The notes beneath the pieces were generated by a model, which saw only the letters and a program-made list of their open reading frames with translations, made no database searches and was not told where the DNA came from. DNA of 64,000 nt from Lepas anatifera (Eukaryota; Arthropoda; Thecostraca; Lepadidae). Position 1 is the stretch's first letter. Each line of letters opens with the position of its first letter. A program made the translations under genes and the position numbers. The stretch covers positions 1,908,501-1,972,500 of the forward strand of contig JAOTON010001351.1 in NCBI GenBank assembly GCA_034440635.1, given 5' to 3'. Shown here piece after piece: positions 1 through 12,117 of the stretch.

Positions 1-128
1 TTTATGCTGTATTCGTATTCAATTTATTTTTATTAACCCTTAAAAATACAAATATTAGATTAGTTTGTCCAAAACATTTGGCTTGAGAAAACTAATCAGG
101 AAAGTTTTAAAATCGGGCAGATGTCGTA

Positions 129-208
129 CAGCGGGGATGGTATAGTGGCCTCCATTCCCGACTCTCACACGGGTAATACGGGTTCGAATCTAGGCCGTAG
201 AAGTTTTT
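129..208 (+). other. tRNA-Glu(CTC)-like relic or SINE head
   Basis: A D-arm-like TATAGTGG box, an anticodon-arm-like CCCG..CTCTCAC..CGGG hairpin with CTC in the loop, and a B-box-like GGTTCGAATC lie in tRNA order, followed by a T-run. The 3' acceptor half (CCGTAGA) does not pair with the 5' half (GCGGGGA) and the T-stem has mismatches. It is therefore more likely a decayed tRNA or SINE head than a working tRNA-Glu. Confidence 0.45.
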
Positions 209-268
209 ACTGTAAAAACAATTTTTCTGATTTTCTTCTTGTTTGTTCATGCGTACTAATGGATGAAG

Positions 269-509
269 CATAGTCGGATCCATGATTGCCGATCGGGGGG
301 AACTTCCTGGGAGGGCACCATCCGGACCAGGGGGGCGCCACCTTTGACCGGCAAAACCTATCAGATGGACGCTAAATCCTATCAGTGTGCGCCGATTTTC
401 GCATCCTGGGGGGGGGGGATGGGACGTGACATTTTAGGGTTCACCGAGAGTTGATCAGAGAGGTGAGGGGGGGGCACATGCCCCCTTTGCCCTCCTGGAT
501 CCTCCTATG
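269..509. mobile_element. hAT-type MITE (family L, copy 1) with 8-bp TSD
   Basis: The ends read CATAGTCGGATCCA and TGGATCCTCCTATG, imperfect inverted repeats, flanked on both sides by the perfect 8-bp duplication GGATGAAG (261-268 and 510-517). An 8-bp target duplication and GGCGGATCCAG-like ends are typical of non-autonomous hAT elements. Related copies are at 7699, 8349, 37648 and 52717. The 241-bp element has no coding capacity. Confidence 0.8.
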
Positions 510-840
510 GGATGAAGTAAATATTCTAAGGACAATTTCTTCTGGTTATCCCTCCGTCCGGGTAGTTGAGGGAAAGGGAATATTAGCCCCAAATATTTTT
601 CTAATCTGACCGGCGTACCAAACTGGAACCGGCTTGTCTCCAGCTCCCTGCAATGGTTCTCAATCCGTCGGATTTCTCTCTATTGGAGACCAGTTCCCCT
701 GTTTTCTGACCAGCGGGACACGCTGTTCGCCGTTCGAAAATGTCTTTCGTGTCCTTTGCTGAAGGCCATTCTTGAAGGCTGACCGGTTTTCGTGCAAACC
801 AAGAACCAGAAACCGGCCCAATAAAAAGCAGGGGTGGCTC

Positions 841-896
841 TTCGAGATTATATGTGTTAATCTCGAGATTAATGTGTCTCGAGATTAATTAATCGT
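841..896. repeat. short CGAGATTAAT tandem words
   Basis: The words CTCGAGATTAAT/GTGT repeat here just left of element A1. Similar CGAGATAAAAC/CGAGATTAA words occur at 2512-2558, just right of element B1, suggesting that A1 and B1 split one pre-existing A/T-rich repeat. Confidence 0.5.
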
Positions 897-1923
897 CTAA
901 CCCTCGCCCCACCGGGGGCCATCGATGGCCCCCCTAAGGTTTTTCCGGGATAGCAGAAAGACGATGAGGCGCAGCACCGTGGTTGAGGGCTCTACCTCTC
1001 ACTGCATCATTTTCCCACCATCCCTGAATTTTTTACCCCGGGTCACCCAAGGTCAGGTCACCAGACGAGTTCAACCAAGGTCACCTCACTTTAGCTTTAG
1101 AGCTCTGTAAGAGCTACATTTCGGAGTCGATCGATTTGAAACTTCCTACACTTTATGACCCCTCCAGGGTCTACAAGGTGTATATCCGGGATTTTTCGAT
1201 TTCGTGCCCTGAGGTCAGGTCACGAGGTGACCTCTCCCATTGAAAAAGCATGGGAAAAACTGTCTTATGATCTAAAAGTCACAAAAACGATTGAAAATGC
1301 TCAGCTTGATCAGAAAAGCGTTTTTGGACACCCTTTCACGGATTCCAGGGGCCATATTTGCCCTTTGACATCCCCAAGGTCATCCAAGGTCACCAGGGGT
1401 CAAAAACAGTATTTTGACAATAACTTTGACCTGTATAAGCTAGAGCGCTGAAATAAACACCATCGTGTTTGTCTCGTCATTGGCTTTCATTTGATATACG
1501 GCAAGGTCACTTTCTGACCTTTCGTGACCTCAGGCCATACTAGGTCACGAGGTGACCTCTGGAGGTCAAACTACTGGCGGGAGGTCTTTACGTTTCCATA
1601 GCAGAAAAAGTACTGGCAATTTCCTATCAAATGTACTTTCCCACACCTCAATAGCTCTAAGGGCATAAGAGTTATGCCCAGTTTGCTTAAGCATTGCATA
1701 TTTGAGTAAAAATAGCCGATCTTGACCTAATTTGTCCTCTGGAGGTCAAACCATTGACCTGAACACTAAAACATGTGAAGTAATTTCTTACTGAATTCAC
1801 GCGAGCTTTCTAGTGCACTTTGCAGATTTGCGCTAACGCACATATTTTTGGAGTTAGAGGGGGCCATCGATGGCCCCCGGTGGGGCGAAGGTGGCGCCGG
1901 ACCCCCGGTGGGGCGCGGGTTAA
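897..1923 (+). mobile_element. TTAA element A1 (AGGTCA-rich, non-autonomous)
   Basis: The element begins CTAA-CCCTCGCCCCACC and ends GGTGGGGCGCGGG-TTAA. Next to each end is the perfect palindrome GGGGGCCATCGATGGCCCCC. The interior is packed with AGGTCA/TGACCT hexamers and has no convincing ORF. A2 at 41394-42414 is a close full-length relative. TTAA targets and CCC-starting ends fit piggyBac-type elements; Sola-type is an alternative. The right end carries a second CCCCGGTGGGGCG separated from the outer one by AAGGTGGCGCCGGA. Confidence 0.8.
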
Positions 1924-2498
1924 GAAGCGCATTGACGGGAGGCGGGTACCCGCCCCCCGTCTGGTTTTTCAGATAGAACATAAAAACGGCGGCGCTACGC
2001 GCCGCCGCACTTGTATCCATACGCGTATATTAACAGTAAAAACGCAGTACATGGTAAAACATACACTCCTAACACTAGGCAAAGAAAACTAGGCAGGGGC
2101 GCCGCCACAGAATTTAATCCATCACACATTTATTAGGTAGGTACTTAACACACTCGGGTTAAAAATAAACTCGGGTTAAAAAACTTGGCATACCTTCTCT
2201 CATCATTTTTACAACTTTTGTCAAAATTTTTAGGTTAGGTCATCTCAGGTCAGGTCACCAGTACAGGCCAAGTGACCTGACCTCAAAGTTTAAGACAACA
2301 TAAGTCGGAACAAAGTGAACTCATCCGATTGAAGTGACCTGACAAAATGGTTAAAATATTTCGATGGAGAAGCGTATGGGCTACCCAAAGCCGTTTACCA
2401 TTTTTCACTACCTACCGTAGTTCTGGAAATTTTAGGGGGTACCCGCGCCCCCAGTCAAAGCGGAAGGTGGTTCAGAGCCCCGTCAATGCGCGTGTGAA
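1920..2498 (+). mobile_element. TTAA element B1, abutting A1
   Basis: It starts at the same TTAA that closes A1 (TTAA-GAAGCGCATTGACGGG) and ends GTCAATGCGCG..TGAA. It carries GGCGGGTACCCGCC near the left end, the hairpin GGCGGCGC-TAC-GCGCCGCC, an AGGTCA cluster, and a right end with the AAGGTGG spacer between two CGTCAA-type repeats. It is about 250 bp shorter than B2-B4, so it has an internal deletion. No coding potential. Confidence 0.75.
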
Positions 2499-2556
2499 TC
2501 TGGTAAAACAACGAGATAAAACATTAATCCGTACGAGATAAAACGTGTTCGAGATT

Positions 2557-2912
2557 AAATGTGGCGGTCTCCCAGGGCGGACCACCCTGAAAGACCGCCT
2601 GGGCCTTTCACGGCAGGAGAGTGTGGAGGTGGAGCGCCTGCGCATTGGCCACTCCCTTCTCCTGTGCAGCTACCGAAAGAGGATCGGCCTGAACCCGGAG
2701 GCCACGTTACAGGAATGCGACGATGGAGAGGACGAGATCCTCCACCACCTTCTGACCCGGTGCCCTGCGTGCGCTGACCTGCGCTGGGACATATTTGGAC
2801 GGGACGACCCGCCCATCCGGGAAGCGCTGGCGGACCCACGACGGCTGGCGATGTTCCTGCGGCGGTTGAGGCGCCTGCAGGGGCGCCCCCTCCCATATGG
2901 CCGGAACACTCA
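2557..2912 (+). pseudogene. LINE ORF2 C-terminal fragment
   Basis: The open frame contains VERLRIGHSLLLCSYRKRIG followed by a ..EC..(G/E)EDEILHHLLTRCPAC.. stretch. This matches the RNase H to C-terminal zinc-knuckle region typical of non-LTR retrotransposon ORF2 proteins (LRTGHS..., then C..C...E...HLL..CP). Reverse transcriptase and endonuclease are missing, so it is a 5'-truncated insert. The 3' end runs into CAATCAATCAATCA, a simple tail of the kind LINEs leave. It is a dead fragment; clade not assigned. Confidence 0.7.
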
Positions 2913-2959
2913 ATCAATCAATCAGATTAAATGTGTCCGTCGACATCTAAATCTTTGAT

Positions 2960-4884
2960 ATAATTGTAATTCTTTGGTCTCCGGAGAATATAAAAACACG
3001 TAGTCTAGAGAACCGGTGAATAGCTGAATGTGATACGGAAGAATAACTCTTGATATGCGTCAGAACTGGGGAACCAAGAGCAGCCACCACGATCCTTGGA
3101 TGAACTAACAAAAGTGTGGAACGCACCACGAACCCAAACCTGATCACTTCTTGTTTCAGGGGGAACGTTTGTTGTGTGTTGCAGGTTGGAGATGGACTGG
3201 CCACCTCACTCCTCTGTCCGTGGTGGTAGCTCTAATTTTTTTCGTATATAGATATACAAGATTTAAGAATACATTGTTTTTTACTTAAGTTGAGTTAGTT
3301 TCTGATCAGGGCACATCAAGAAAATATACCTCAAAATTATAGCCTGGAACAGATCGTATTAAATAAAAAGGATTCTATAATTAATCTTAACATTGGTAGT
3401 CACAGAATCTAAACCTAAGAAGACGCATCGCAGCTTTAAGACAAGCAAGCTGCTAGCCTCATGAGTGACATTTGTTTATGAAAATGATAAGCGTTTATTT
3501 TTAATACTTCGGAGTTCGGAAACGGTCCTTTCTCATAATAGAACAAACAATTCCAAAAGCACTTCATATAACATCATATCATTATATAAAATAGTATATT
3601 AACCGTTATTTTTATTAGATTATCTACGTTGATAAAATATTTCATGACCAGCCTCCTCGAATCATAGTTCCAAAATGGGGCTAATACACTGATAAATATT
3701 CAGGTACATCACTTCACCAAAATTATCATAATATAAAAGGTGAACACATACATTTTTAGTCAGAGTGCTAGGATAACCTCGAATCGAGTTCCAATATTTG
3801 AATATTCCAGTACTGAACTGCATTATTCCAGCATTCGATTTCCAAATCAGATCTAAATTTCAAGCCTTGGTCACACTATGACCAAAAGTTTTCGCTTATT
3901 GTATTATGAGGATTCTGACGAGGGGCTGTGCCCGAATATGTGATCACAGGCTCCATTTTGCGTCAAGAATTCGAGAGGCAAAGCCATGAAACATCTTACC
4001 AATTTATAATCATGCTCCTCGGCTACGCAATGCAAAATTCATCTACTTTTAAAAACCAACAGATATCAGTTGATCAATGAGGCTTATATTCAATCTCACA
4101 AAAACATGAGAAAATATAACCTACCAGGAAATTACAAGCGAGTGATAACCCTCGGCAGGTGAGAAACGCGTGCAACAATCAGGTCTGCGAGTCCCCAACG
4201 AGCAGTCTTCCGAGTGCAACGTGGACTAGAGGATATAACTCAGTACGTCAGTGACGGATCCAGGCCAATGTTTTTTTGTGGGGGGAGGGGAGGACAGGGT
4301 CCAAAATCGTGAATACACATTTTTTTAAAGGTCGGTGAAAATCGCAGAGTTTGGGAGGAAAGTAAATTTTCCCTGAACCCACCAGTGGGTATGCAGCTCC
4401 TAGCTTCCAGTCCTTGAAGTGCACTCTTAGAAGGCTGGGAGCGAACCAAATACCGAGTGTACATCAAAAGCATAACAGATTTTGCATCTGTCCACAATAA
4501 GTGCTACACGGTTTGATAAAATGTTCACCGCAATAGTCTGAGCACAGAGGTGTCACTTATTATTTTCGCCGACTTTCGCACGTACGACCACCAACAAAAT
4601 CTGACCACTTGGTTTTGTACTATAAAGACCCTTTGCATTACTAGTTTTCTTACCTTTAGGCTAAAAAATACTTTTAATGGCATGTTTTACTGAGGTCCTC
4701 AGAGGATTTGCCTTAATATACCGCGATAAACACCACTTACGCACATACATGGCTAGGCTCTTCTTAAATTAGAAGATATTTTCACAGCAGGAACAAATGG
4801 GACCAAATAAAGGGTACAAATAAAATATCACAAGCCCACAATGAAAGCAAACAAGATATCACTGAATCTTGTTTTAAACATATG

Positions 4885-4886
<2 letters not shown>
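2960..4886. other. no gene or recognised repeat seen
   Basis: A/T-rich unique-looking DNA. Short frames here show no domain, splice pattern or codon bias that I can support. No long repeats shared with other parts of the window were noticed. Confidence 0.5.

Positions 4887-4939
<53 letters not shown>
4887..4939. repeat. (TA)n microsatellite
   Basis: Uninterrupted TA dinucleotides for about 53 bp. The apparent YIYIYI reading frame is an artefact of the repeat. Confidence 0.95.
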
Positions 4940-4942
<3 letters not shown>

Positions 4943-5450
4943 GAACAAAGACATCCCCAAAGACGATCTATAGTCTAGATCATGGGTTTGTGGAGGGGTC
5001 AGGTGGAACCATGCAAATTCATGTTTTTTATAAATTACAATACATTATTCCAACACTGGCCCACAATAGGAAACAAATATTCCAAATTTCAGTTCTATGA
5101 GAGAATCGGTCTGATTGGGTTCATCCCATTCAAACTAACAAACAAAATGATCATACACAAGCTGGTCCATTGGGACGATAGCTTGATGATACACAGCAGC
5201 TATAAAAGACAGGTTTTCTAGAAAACAAATTTTCTCTTTGAAGCGACCCGCTTAATCTTCCATATATTCTTCCAGGAAAACACAAAAATTGCATCACCCA
5301 AGACTGCCCCCCTGTCATTCCTACATGTCTATCCATACTCTTTGTTCACAATTATATTGTTGTATTGGGTACACTCCTAGTGTTTCAAATCATAATACAT
5401 CTTATCCTAGTTTTCCTTCAGTTCATTTTTAATATCAATTATAAGAAGCA

Positions 5451-5548
5451 TGCAGATGGGCATTTTCAGAGGGCAGATGGATGAATTCATCTGTAGATGG
5501 GCATGAATGCAGATGGGCATTTTCTGAGGGCAGATGGATGAATTCATG
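5451..5548. repeat. two-copy direct repeat (GCAGATGGGCATTTT...)
   Basis: Two nearly identical units of about 40 bp, starting TGCAGATGGGCATTTTC and ending GATGGATGAATTCAT, lie at 5451 and 5510 with a short related piece between. No function can be assigned. Confidence 0.75.
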
Positions 5549-6289
5549 CTACAGTCACTTTCATGTCTGGAAACAAACAGTAGCACTTGAAATATGAGTA
5601 AATAGATCTGATAAGTAGATAGGAGTACACTGACTACTATGTACTGTATGGTACCAAAATAAATGGAAAATCTGTTTCAATCTGTAAAATTAATCAAAAA
5701 CATTTTCATACTTAAACGAAGGTAAGCTAAGCAGCAAATGCACTAGCATGCACACATTGTGCAGAGCCAGTATTTGTAACAGGTAGAAATTTGTAATTCA
5801 AATTACAAGCTTGATATAGACTTTTACTAGAGTGCACAAATATTGTAAATATAAAGTTAGACCAAAAAGAGAGGGAATATGGGCAATTCAAAAATAATAT
5901 GCTTAAATAATCATTGGAGAATTGCCATCACCAAATAATTTTCACCTATTTTGGTACACAAGTTCACCTGTGCAATAATAAAATGAGGACTTTTTGGCAT
6001 TGACACTGCTCATAAGCCTTGTTCCGTCTGCCAGCACAGCCTTGTCCGCGAGCCCTCAAGCCTCTCCTCTAGAAAAGAAATACCACAACTGTCTCTAGTA
6101 TGTGCTATGGCTAATCAGACAAAAATGAGCCAGAATACTTATCTACCAATCACAAAAAAGTATGCTACCACTGTTGTGCTGTTACTGTTTTTCCAGCAGC
6201 ACCACAGCAGGTAGCCAGCCTGTAAATCTAAGATTGGTTCTAAGATTGTTTCTCAGGGAGAGGCTATAGCCATGTGACATAGACTCAAT

Positions 6290-6648
6290 CCAGTGTGCAA
6301 AGTATGGCATTTTCAACGAGATCTCGTCAGGGTGAGTGCCCTAGGAGACAAGAGTGAGTGGTGTGAAGTTCATCAACCTGGTGTGAATTTCCCAGACTGG
6401 TGCAAGGAAGGTGACACTGAAAACCAAACAAATAATGGCTGAATGGTTATAAAGACACAAGAGGGGACCTTATAACAAGTATTTAACTAACTAATACAAG
6501 AGGTAGCATTGCATTGTGTGGGTAGGAAAGGGTGCATTTTTCTCTATGGTATATAGCAGTTTGGTGTGAATTTTTGGTGTCTGGCAGTGCAATGATTTTA
6601 GGTGGATGGTGTGACTCGTCTAGCCTGCTGCCATACTTTGCAGACTGG
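6290..6648. mobile_element. MITE family H copy 1, 20-bp TIR, 8-bp TSD
   Basis: The left end is CCAGTGTGCAAAGTATGGCA; the right end, reverse-complemented, is CCAGTCTGCAAAGTATGGCA (one mismatch). The flanks are a perfect 8-bp duplication, GACTCAAT (6282-6289 and 6649-6656). The 359-bp interior is non-coding. An 8-bp duplication suggests the hAT superfamily. A second copy is at 24133-24422. Confidence 0.85.
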
Positions 6649-6656
6649 GACTCAAT

Positions 6657-7609
6657 GCTGCTCGCTGATTGGTGTTGACAGACGAAACGAGACCACAGCT
6701 TTAACAGTGGGCCAAAATGAATAGTTATCAATTAAGCATACAATTTGCTTTTTGGCAACTTCATGAACCTAATTAATGCAGAACAGAAACATTAAATGCA
6801 TTGCCCATACTTGATAGGATTAGTGTTTGACTAACTCACTACACTCACTAAACAAAACCTCAATAAGCATTGGTGGCCAGCAAAGATGGATGGCAAAAAT
6901 TCAAATTGTTTAATTAACTTTTCACGCATAGATTTTTTACCTCTAAGAAAATCTCAATTGACCACATCAAAGGCTCAAAATATTCTACGTGCAGATTACC
7001 GACGATATGTTGATCCACGAGACCGGAAAGGCGACAATCTCCTCGTCCGAAAAACCACCCAAAGCTTTCTTCATGCCTCAAAGGAGGCTCTTCTGGATCG
7101 CGCTACCCGTATCTTTTTATTGTATCATTTTAGCTGCAATGCAATCATGCAATAACGAACAATTATTAATTATAATCTTTAGGGTATTCGGGCCCGGGGG
7201 CTCAAAGTTTTTCCTACTAAACGGCTGGCATTTTCGACTAGTCCATAGGGAACACATGTTAAAAGCTTGCAATTTAGAGCCTCGGGAGGGTATCTTAAAC
7301 CACGCGGAGGTTCACAAAAAGCATTTCAAATGGACGCCAAGACATTTTTCTTTTCATTTCCGGGGTCAAAACCGCCAGCCGTGACATTAACCAGAGAGCT
7401 AGACGGTGAAAACCAGTCCCATGTTTTGGTTTCATTTTCAGGCGTGGGTTCGAATCCTAGAAGCGGCCAAACTTTTCATAAAGTCCGAATGTGCAAAACA
7501 CAATGTATTCGCTTGAAATTCATGCAACTTTGCGCCCTTCATGCTTTTAGCTCTAAGGGATGCTTTTGCCTAGTGCAGAGGCGGATCCAGCAGTAAATAC
7601 GTCATGTTC
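6657..7609. other. no gene recognised; tRNA-Leu-like 3' half near 7437-7470
   Basis: The only recognisable piece is AGGCGTGGGTTCGAATCC, identical in form to the variable/T-arm part of tRNA-Leu genes. It is not followed by a matching acceptor stem and no clean 5' half is visible, so it is a tRNA or SINE fragment. The overlapping frames at 6886-7596 contradict each other and lack domains. Confidence 0.35.
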
Positions 7610-8347
7610 CAGGGGCGGATCTAAGGGGATGGTAGGTGATGAGGGCGACCGCGTAGCGTTAGCCTAGCCTTGAGCACGACAAAAGGCCCTCCGCAGGGCA
7701 TAGGCGGATCCAGGGGGGACAAAGGGGGAAACGTGCCCCCCGATCGACCCTCGGCGTCCCCTGAAATGGTCACGGCGCCCCCTGAGGGGTCGATGGTGCC
7801 CCCTAAAATGTCGCTTCCTATCCCCACCAGGATGCGAAAATCGGCGCCTACCGATAGAATTTTCCGCCCACCTGATAGATTTTACCGTTCAAAAATGGTG
7901 CCCCGCGGAACGGATGGCGCCCCCTCCCCTGATTGGCAATTCTGGATCCGCCTATGAAGCAGGGGGCTCCCTTTATGTTCAGTGGGCGTTTCTTAGGTAA
8001 ATTCAAGGAGCCCAAACGCCACGGATACTGGTCTCGGGGGGTCCCAATAGCTGGCCTGGAGTCCCCAAAAGTATCAAACTTTATTTAATAAGTACGTTTA
8101 AATACACACCACCCTGATGATTTATTCACTTTTAACGCCCAATTTATGAAAAATGAAAACCACGAGCGGGGGCCCCTACAATTGAAAACCGAGCCTCTTT
8201 TTGAGAAAATTCTGTATCCACCCCTGCCATGGTCCCCAAAGTGGCTGAATTGTACCCACTTTCAGCCGATTGTCATCGAAACGACACCATGTTCGCAATG
8301 TTTCCTGAGATTGCCTTCCCCAAACGTATGGCCTAGATCCGCCCCTG
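7610..8347. mobile_element. hAT-like repeat enclosing family L copy 2
   Basis: The left end CAGGGGCGGATCTAAGG and right end CCTAGATCCGCCCCTG are inverted repeats of the hAT-like CAGNGGCGGATC type. The L2 MITE is nested inside. No target duplication is visible at the outer ends, so the pairing of these two ends is tentative. Confidence 0.4.
7699..7956. mobile_element. hAT-type MITE, family L copy 2
   Basis: Ends CATAGGCGGATCCAG and CTGGATCCGCCTATG are perfect inverted repeats of 15 bp. The flanking 8-mers CCGCAGGG and AAGCAGGG match at 6 of 8 positions, a decayed duplication. The interior shares the GCGAAAATCGGCGCC word with the other L copies in either orientation. Confidence 0.75.
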
Positions 8348-8348
8348 C

Positions 8349-8595
8349 CCTAATAAAAGGGACAAGGAATCAACCCTCGGCGTCCTCTCAAATGTTCATG
8401 GCGATGCTCTGTGGGGTCGATGGTGCCCCCTGAAATGTCACCGCACCCCTCCCCCCCGATGCAAGAATCGGCGCGCCGCATTAGAATTTGACATCCACAT
8501 GATAGGTTTTGTCGGCCAAAAGTGCCACCCCCTTGATCTGGATGGCGCCTCCCCGTAACATGCCCCTCCGATCTGCGACCCTGGATCCGCTTATG
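8349..8595. mobile_element. family L copy 3, left end missing
   Basis: The interior words (CCCTCGGCGTCC, GGGGTCGATGGTGCCCCCT, AATCGGCG) and the right end CTGGATCCGCTTATG match L2. The left terminal repeat is absent. Confidence 0.6.
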
Positions 8596-8599
8596 CCCG

Positions 8600-9654
8600 C
8601 TACGTAGTCGTATTAATTTACTGGTCGCGTACGCTACTGGCCGACATCGCACCTCTGCTCAATACCGACATGACTAAACAACACGAAAAATAATTCGAAT
8701 AGCATACGTGATGCACTGCTTATCCATCCTGTTTTGGGTACAAACAAATACCACAGTCACCAGCTGCAGCCGTTTGTGTTTACCTTATATCAATGTACTA
8801 AACTAGTATTATTTTTGGCATATTCATAGTATACTATACTAAAACTGGTACTAAATTATGATTCTGATCACTTTTGGTACAAAACTTTGAAGTACCCGTT
8901 ATTCAACTGCCCTGTTCGGGCCTGACCGCAGCGCTAATTAGTGTTATAGAATTTGTATTCATATCTTCGCGTTTGCCGCGGTTTTTGAAATGGTGAATAT
9001 CGATAGTTCATTGTTAGCCATGATGACATCACATTGATGTAAGATAAGCCCACGTGACCAGATCCTATAAGGACTGGGCTTCTGATTGGTTGATGGTATT
9101 TCTTTAAAGTCCTATATTTCTCTTTCAAAAGCGTTTTGGAAATATATTTTTATGGAATAATTTTTGATGTTATAGGTTTTAGCTACTGAACTGCTTTAAA
9201 AGAAATGTTTGACATTTTTTCATATATAAATTGATAGCTATAGCCGGGTCTACGTCACTTTATCGTTACCATAAGGACTCGGTAAAGTCGTCTATAAATG
9301 TTGACTTTGAGGCCGATTTTCAGGCATTTTGAGCCTGAATTTGCAAAAATGAGAATATGACTTCTGAAACAACTTTTTGTAACCTTTTGATCTAGCCAAT
9401 AAAAATTTTTGCGACAATGTCCCTTTAATACTTTTTATCCTTGAGGCTACTAAGGCTTGTGCTTCTGCTTGGTTGAATTTTTCTTCAAAGACAGTAGTGG
9501 CGCACACTTGTTTTTATCTTTATTATTCTTCTTGTTGTCTACGTCAACGCAGGGTACTTTAACTACGGGTACAACCAAGTTTCCTACTAAATATGGTCCT
9601 CCCATGATGACGTCACCGCCCTTTCCTACTAAGTTATAGGAGATTCTGGCGGAC
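8600..9654. other. no gene or clear repeat seen
   Basis: A/T-rich DNA without a supportable exon. The words CCTACTAA(A/G)T recur at about 9580, 9625 and, right of the minisatellite, at 10490-10510. Confidence 0.4.
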
Positions 9655-10270
9655 AAGTACCCTGACCCCCGACAGACCAGCACTCAGACCACCCGACGGA
9701 CCAGCACCCTGACCACCCGATGGACCAGCACCCCGACCACCCGACGGACCAGACCCCTGACCACCCAATGGGCCAGACGCCTGACCACCCGAGGGACCAG
9801 CACCCCGACCACCTGAGGGACCAGCACCCTGACCACCCGAGGGACCAGCACCCTGACCATCTGAAGGACCAGCACCCCGACCACCCGACGGACCAGCACC
9901 CTGACCACCCGATGGACCAGCACCCTGACCACCCGATGGACCAGCTCCCCGACCACCTGACGGACCAGACCCCTGACCACCCAACGGGCCAGACGCCTGA
10001 CCACCCGACGGACCAGCACCCAGACCACCCAACGGGCCAACACCCCGACCACCTGACGGACCAGCACCCCGACCACCCGACGGACCAGCAACCCGACCAC
10101 CTGAACGGACCAGCACCCCGACCGTCTGAAGGACCAGCACCCGGACCACCCGACGGACCAGCACTCAGGCCACCCGACTGACCAGCATACAGATCACCTG
10201 CCGGACCAGCACCCCGACCCCCCGACTGACCAGCACCCCGACCTCCCGACTGACCAGCACCCCGCACCAC
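9655..10270. repeat. 24-bp minisatellite, about 25 units
   Basis: Tandem units of the form CCACCCGACGGACCAGCACC + CTGA repeat from about 9655 to 10270, with variation at a few positions. Because 24 is a multiple of three and stops are excluded, several frames on both strands stay open (DHPTDQ-type on plus, GGRGAGPS-type and WSGCWSVG-type on minus). I treat those frames as by-products of the array. Confidence 0.95.
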
Positions 10271-12117
10271 AGAGGCAGCACTTCGGGCCCGCAGGGGAGC
10301 AGCATCCCCCCTCCCAGCATTCAGAGAACCCCTATGCTCCTGGCAGATGGTCAGTATCTCCTCCTCCGAGGTCCCCACATAGAGTTCAACTGGTCTAGCC
10401 TGGGCTTCTACTCGGATGAAGATCCTGCCAGAGTTAGTATAGAAGGATTGGAAGGGACACCTGTCTCGTAGGGAATGAAGCCGCTGTACTACTAAGTTCT
10501 ACTAAGTTTTTGGAAGGATCAGCTGAAACATACCAAGTTTGGGCGTATTTGGCACCAATCTAGTATAAATCGAAATCAACTTGTTTCACCCATTTGACAG
10601 TAACCTTGATCTCAACGGCGAGCAGCGTATTTTACGTAAATCTAATGAAAAAATTATAACACTTCAAAGAATTTTTGAAAAGGACATACATTTATTTGAT
10701 CAACTCAGGCCTACACTACCTGTCACTTCAGTTCTTTCAGCGACAGGTAGTGGACGTGTTTTCAGTGCTCTTTGAAAATTTAAAAATACTCCTGTTCTAA
10801 TTCAAAATCAACAATGATACCATTCAGGTGAAGGATACATTCTTTTGGCTACATTATGTACTAGTTCTCATTCGCCTCGACCGTCTCTGGTGCAAGCTAG
10901 AAGAAGATAAAAATAAGAAGTAATTCATCATTTTTGGCCTACTATCCTCGTTTCGTCGCTTATCTTTCTCCTTGATTTTTTGTTGCGTTTCACGTGTTTT
11001 TAAGAGCTCCTTCAAGAAAAAAGCTTCTGCGGCGGGAATATTGAAATATTTCAGGATGGCTAATTTTAGAGAACAATAAAAAAACAAGTTTTGTGAAAGA
11101 GAACATCAGCACCGGAGATTAAAGAAAATAAAAAGTATGCAACAATTGAACATCAGTGAAGCCAGATCAACGATGTCACAGACAAGATGGAGCACAAACA
11201 ACGAAATTTATCAGACCGAAGACGAAATGAAAACGAAGCCGAAGAATCGAACATTTTCATGCTCATATTGCTTTAGTTTAAATGTTGGAAGTGTGTGTGC
11301 GATTGTGTGTGTGTGTTTTTTACCGGTACCTAATCCTTATCCTTATCCTTACTCTACCTGGAGGCTGTGAGCGCATGCGCCTGTGGCTGCAGCGACCCCT
11401 CCAGGTAGAATCCCATCCTCTTGATCCTCACCTTTCCTCATCCTTACCATCTCCTTCCATAGTTTATAATCACTTCATACTCATTGCGACGACACTTTAA
11501 AAGCCACCTCATTTGTGTGGAAGTGTGAGAAATACATGATACATGATGATACATAATAGCCGAGAGAAATTAAATTTACCTTCGCTTAAGAGATCACCGG
11601 TGTTTATTGTTTTCTGCTGCAGGTACCACCAACAGCCAATCAAAGGTCAGAAATCAACAGCCAATCAAAATCGAGATTAGTCTTACTGCAAACAGCTGTT
11701 AGTGCTGAACATGTCCTTATTTTGACACGCTCTGGAAAATTGGTAAAAATAATATTCTTCACTGGAGTTTTTGCAAAACGTTTGATGGTTTCACAAATAA
11801 AAATCTTTTAGCTTTCTGTTCAACCATATAAGTTTTGTTCATACAGTTCTAAAACAGGTTATTTAGAGCTTCGAAAAAGTGCAATTTCTCCAATGCCCTG
11901 CATAGTAACTATAGTGCCTCTCCAGCCATGATGACGTAATGCTGCCAAACAACTTGAACGGGGTCTGCGTCAACGAAGCGTGGTGCGGTAGTTGAATATT
12001 GTTGAAGAAATTGAAGCCATTCACGTTTTATTCACGACATAACGCACAGACGTAGGTAATTTGAAATACTGTTGAGTATTTTTTTAGAGAGAGAAGGCAA
12101 TTGAAACAGTGGGGTTG
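10271..12117. other. no gene recognised; two CCAAT-containing direct repeats
   Basis: The motif CAACAGCCAATCAAA occurs twice at about 11629 and 11658, an inverted-CCAAT-like pair of unknown meaning. A perfect CTCTACCTGGAGG / CCTCCAGGTAG inverted pair lies at about 11351-11407. Otherwise no supportable coding exon. Confidence 0.4.

Noticed and set aside
129..208. Functional tRNA-Glu gene
   Set aside because: Acceptor halves do not pair and the T-stem is mismatched.
897..2498. AGGTCA-rich DNA as a proven hormone-responsive enhancer
   Set aside because: The hexamers are repeated within a mobile element, and sequence alone cannot show receptor binding; kept as a hypothesis only.
9655..10270. 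Regular spacing suggesting a CRISPR array
   Set aside because: Units are contiguous tandem repeats without unique spacers, in a eukaryotic context without cas genes.
9629..10378. 249-codon minus-strand frame and 153-codon plus-strand frame
   Set aside because: The 24-bp repeat keeps several frames open at once and no frame shows preferential conservation; splice or start evidence is lacking.
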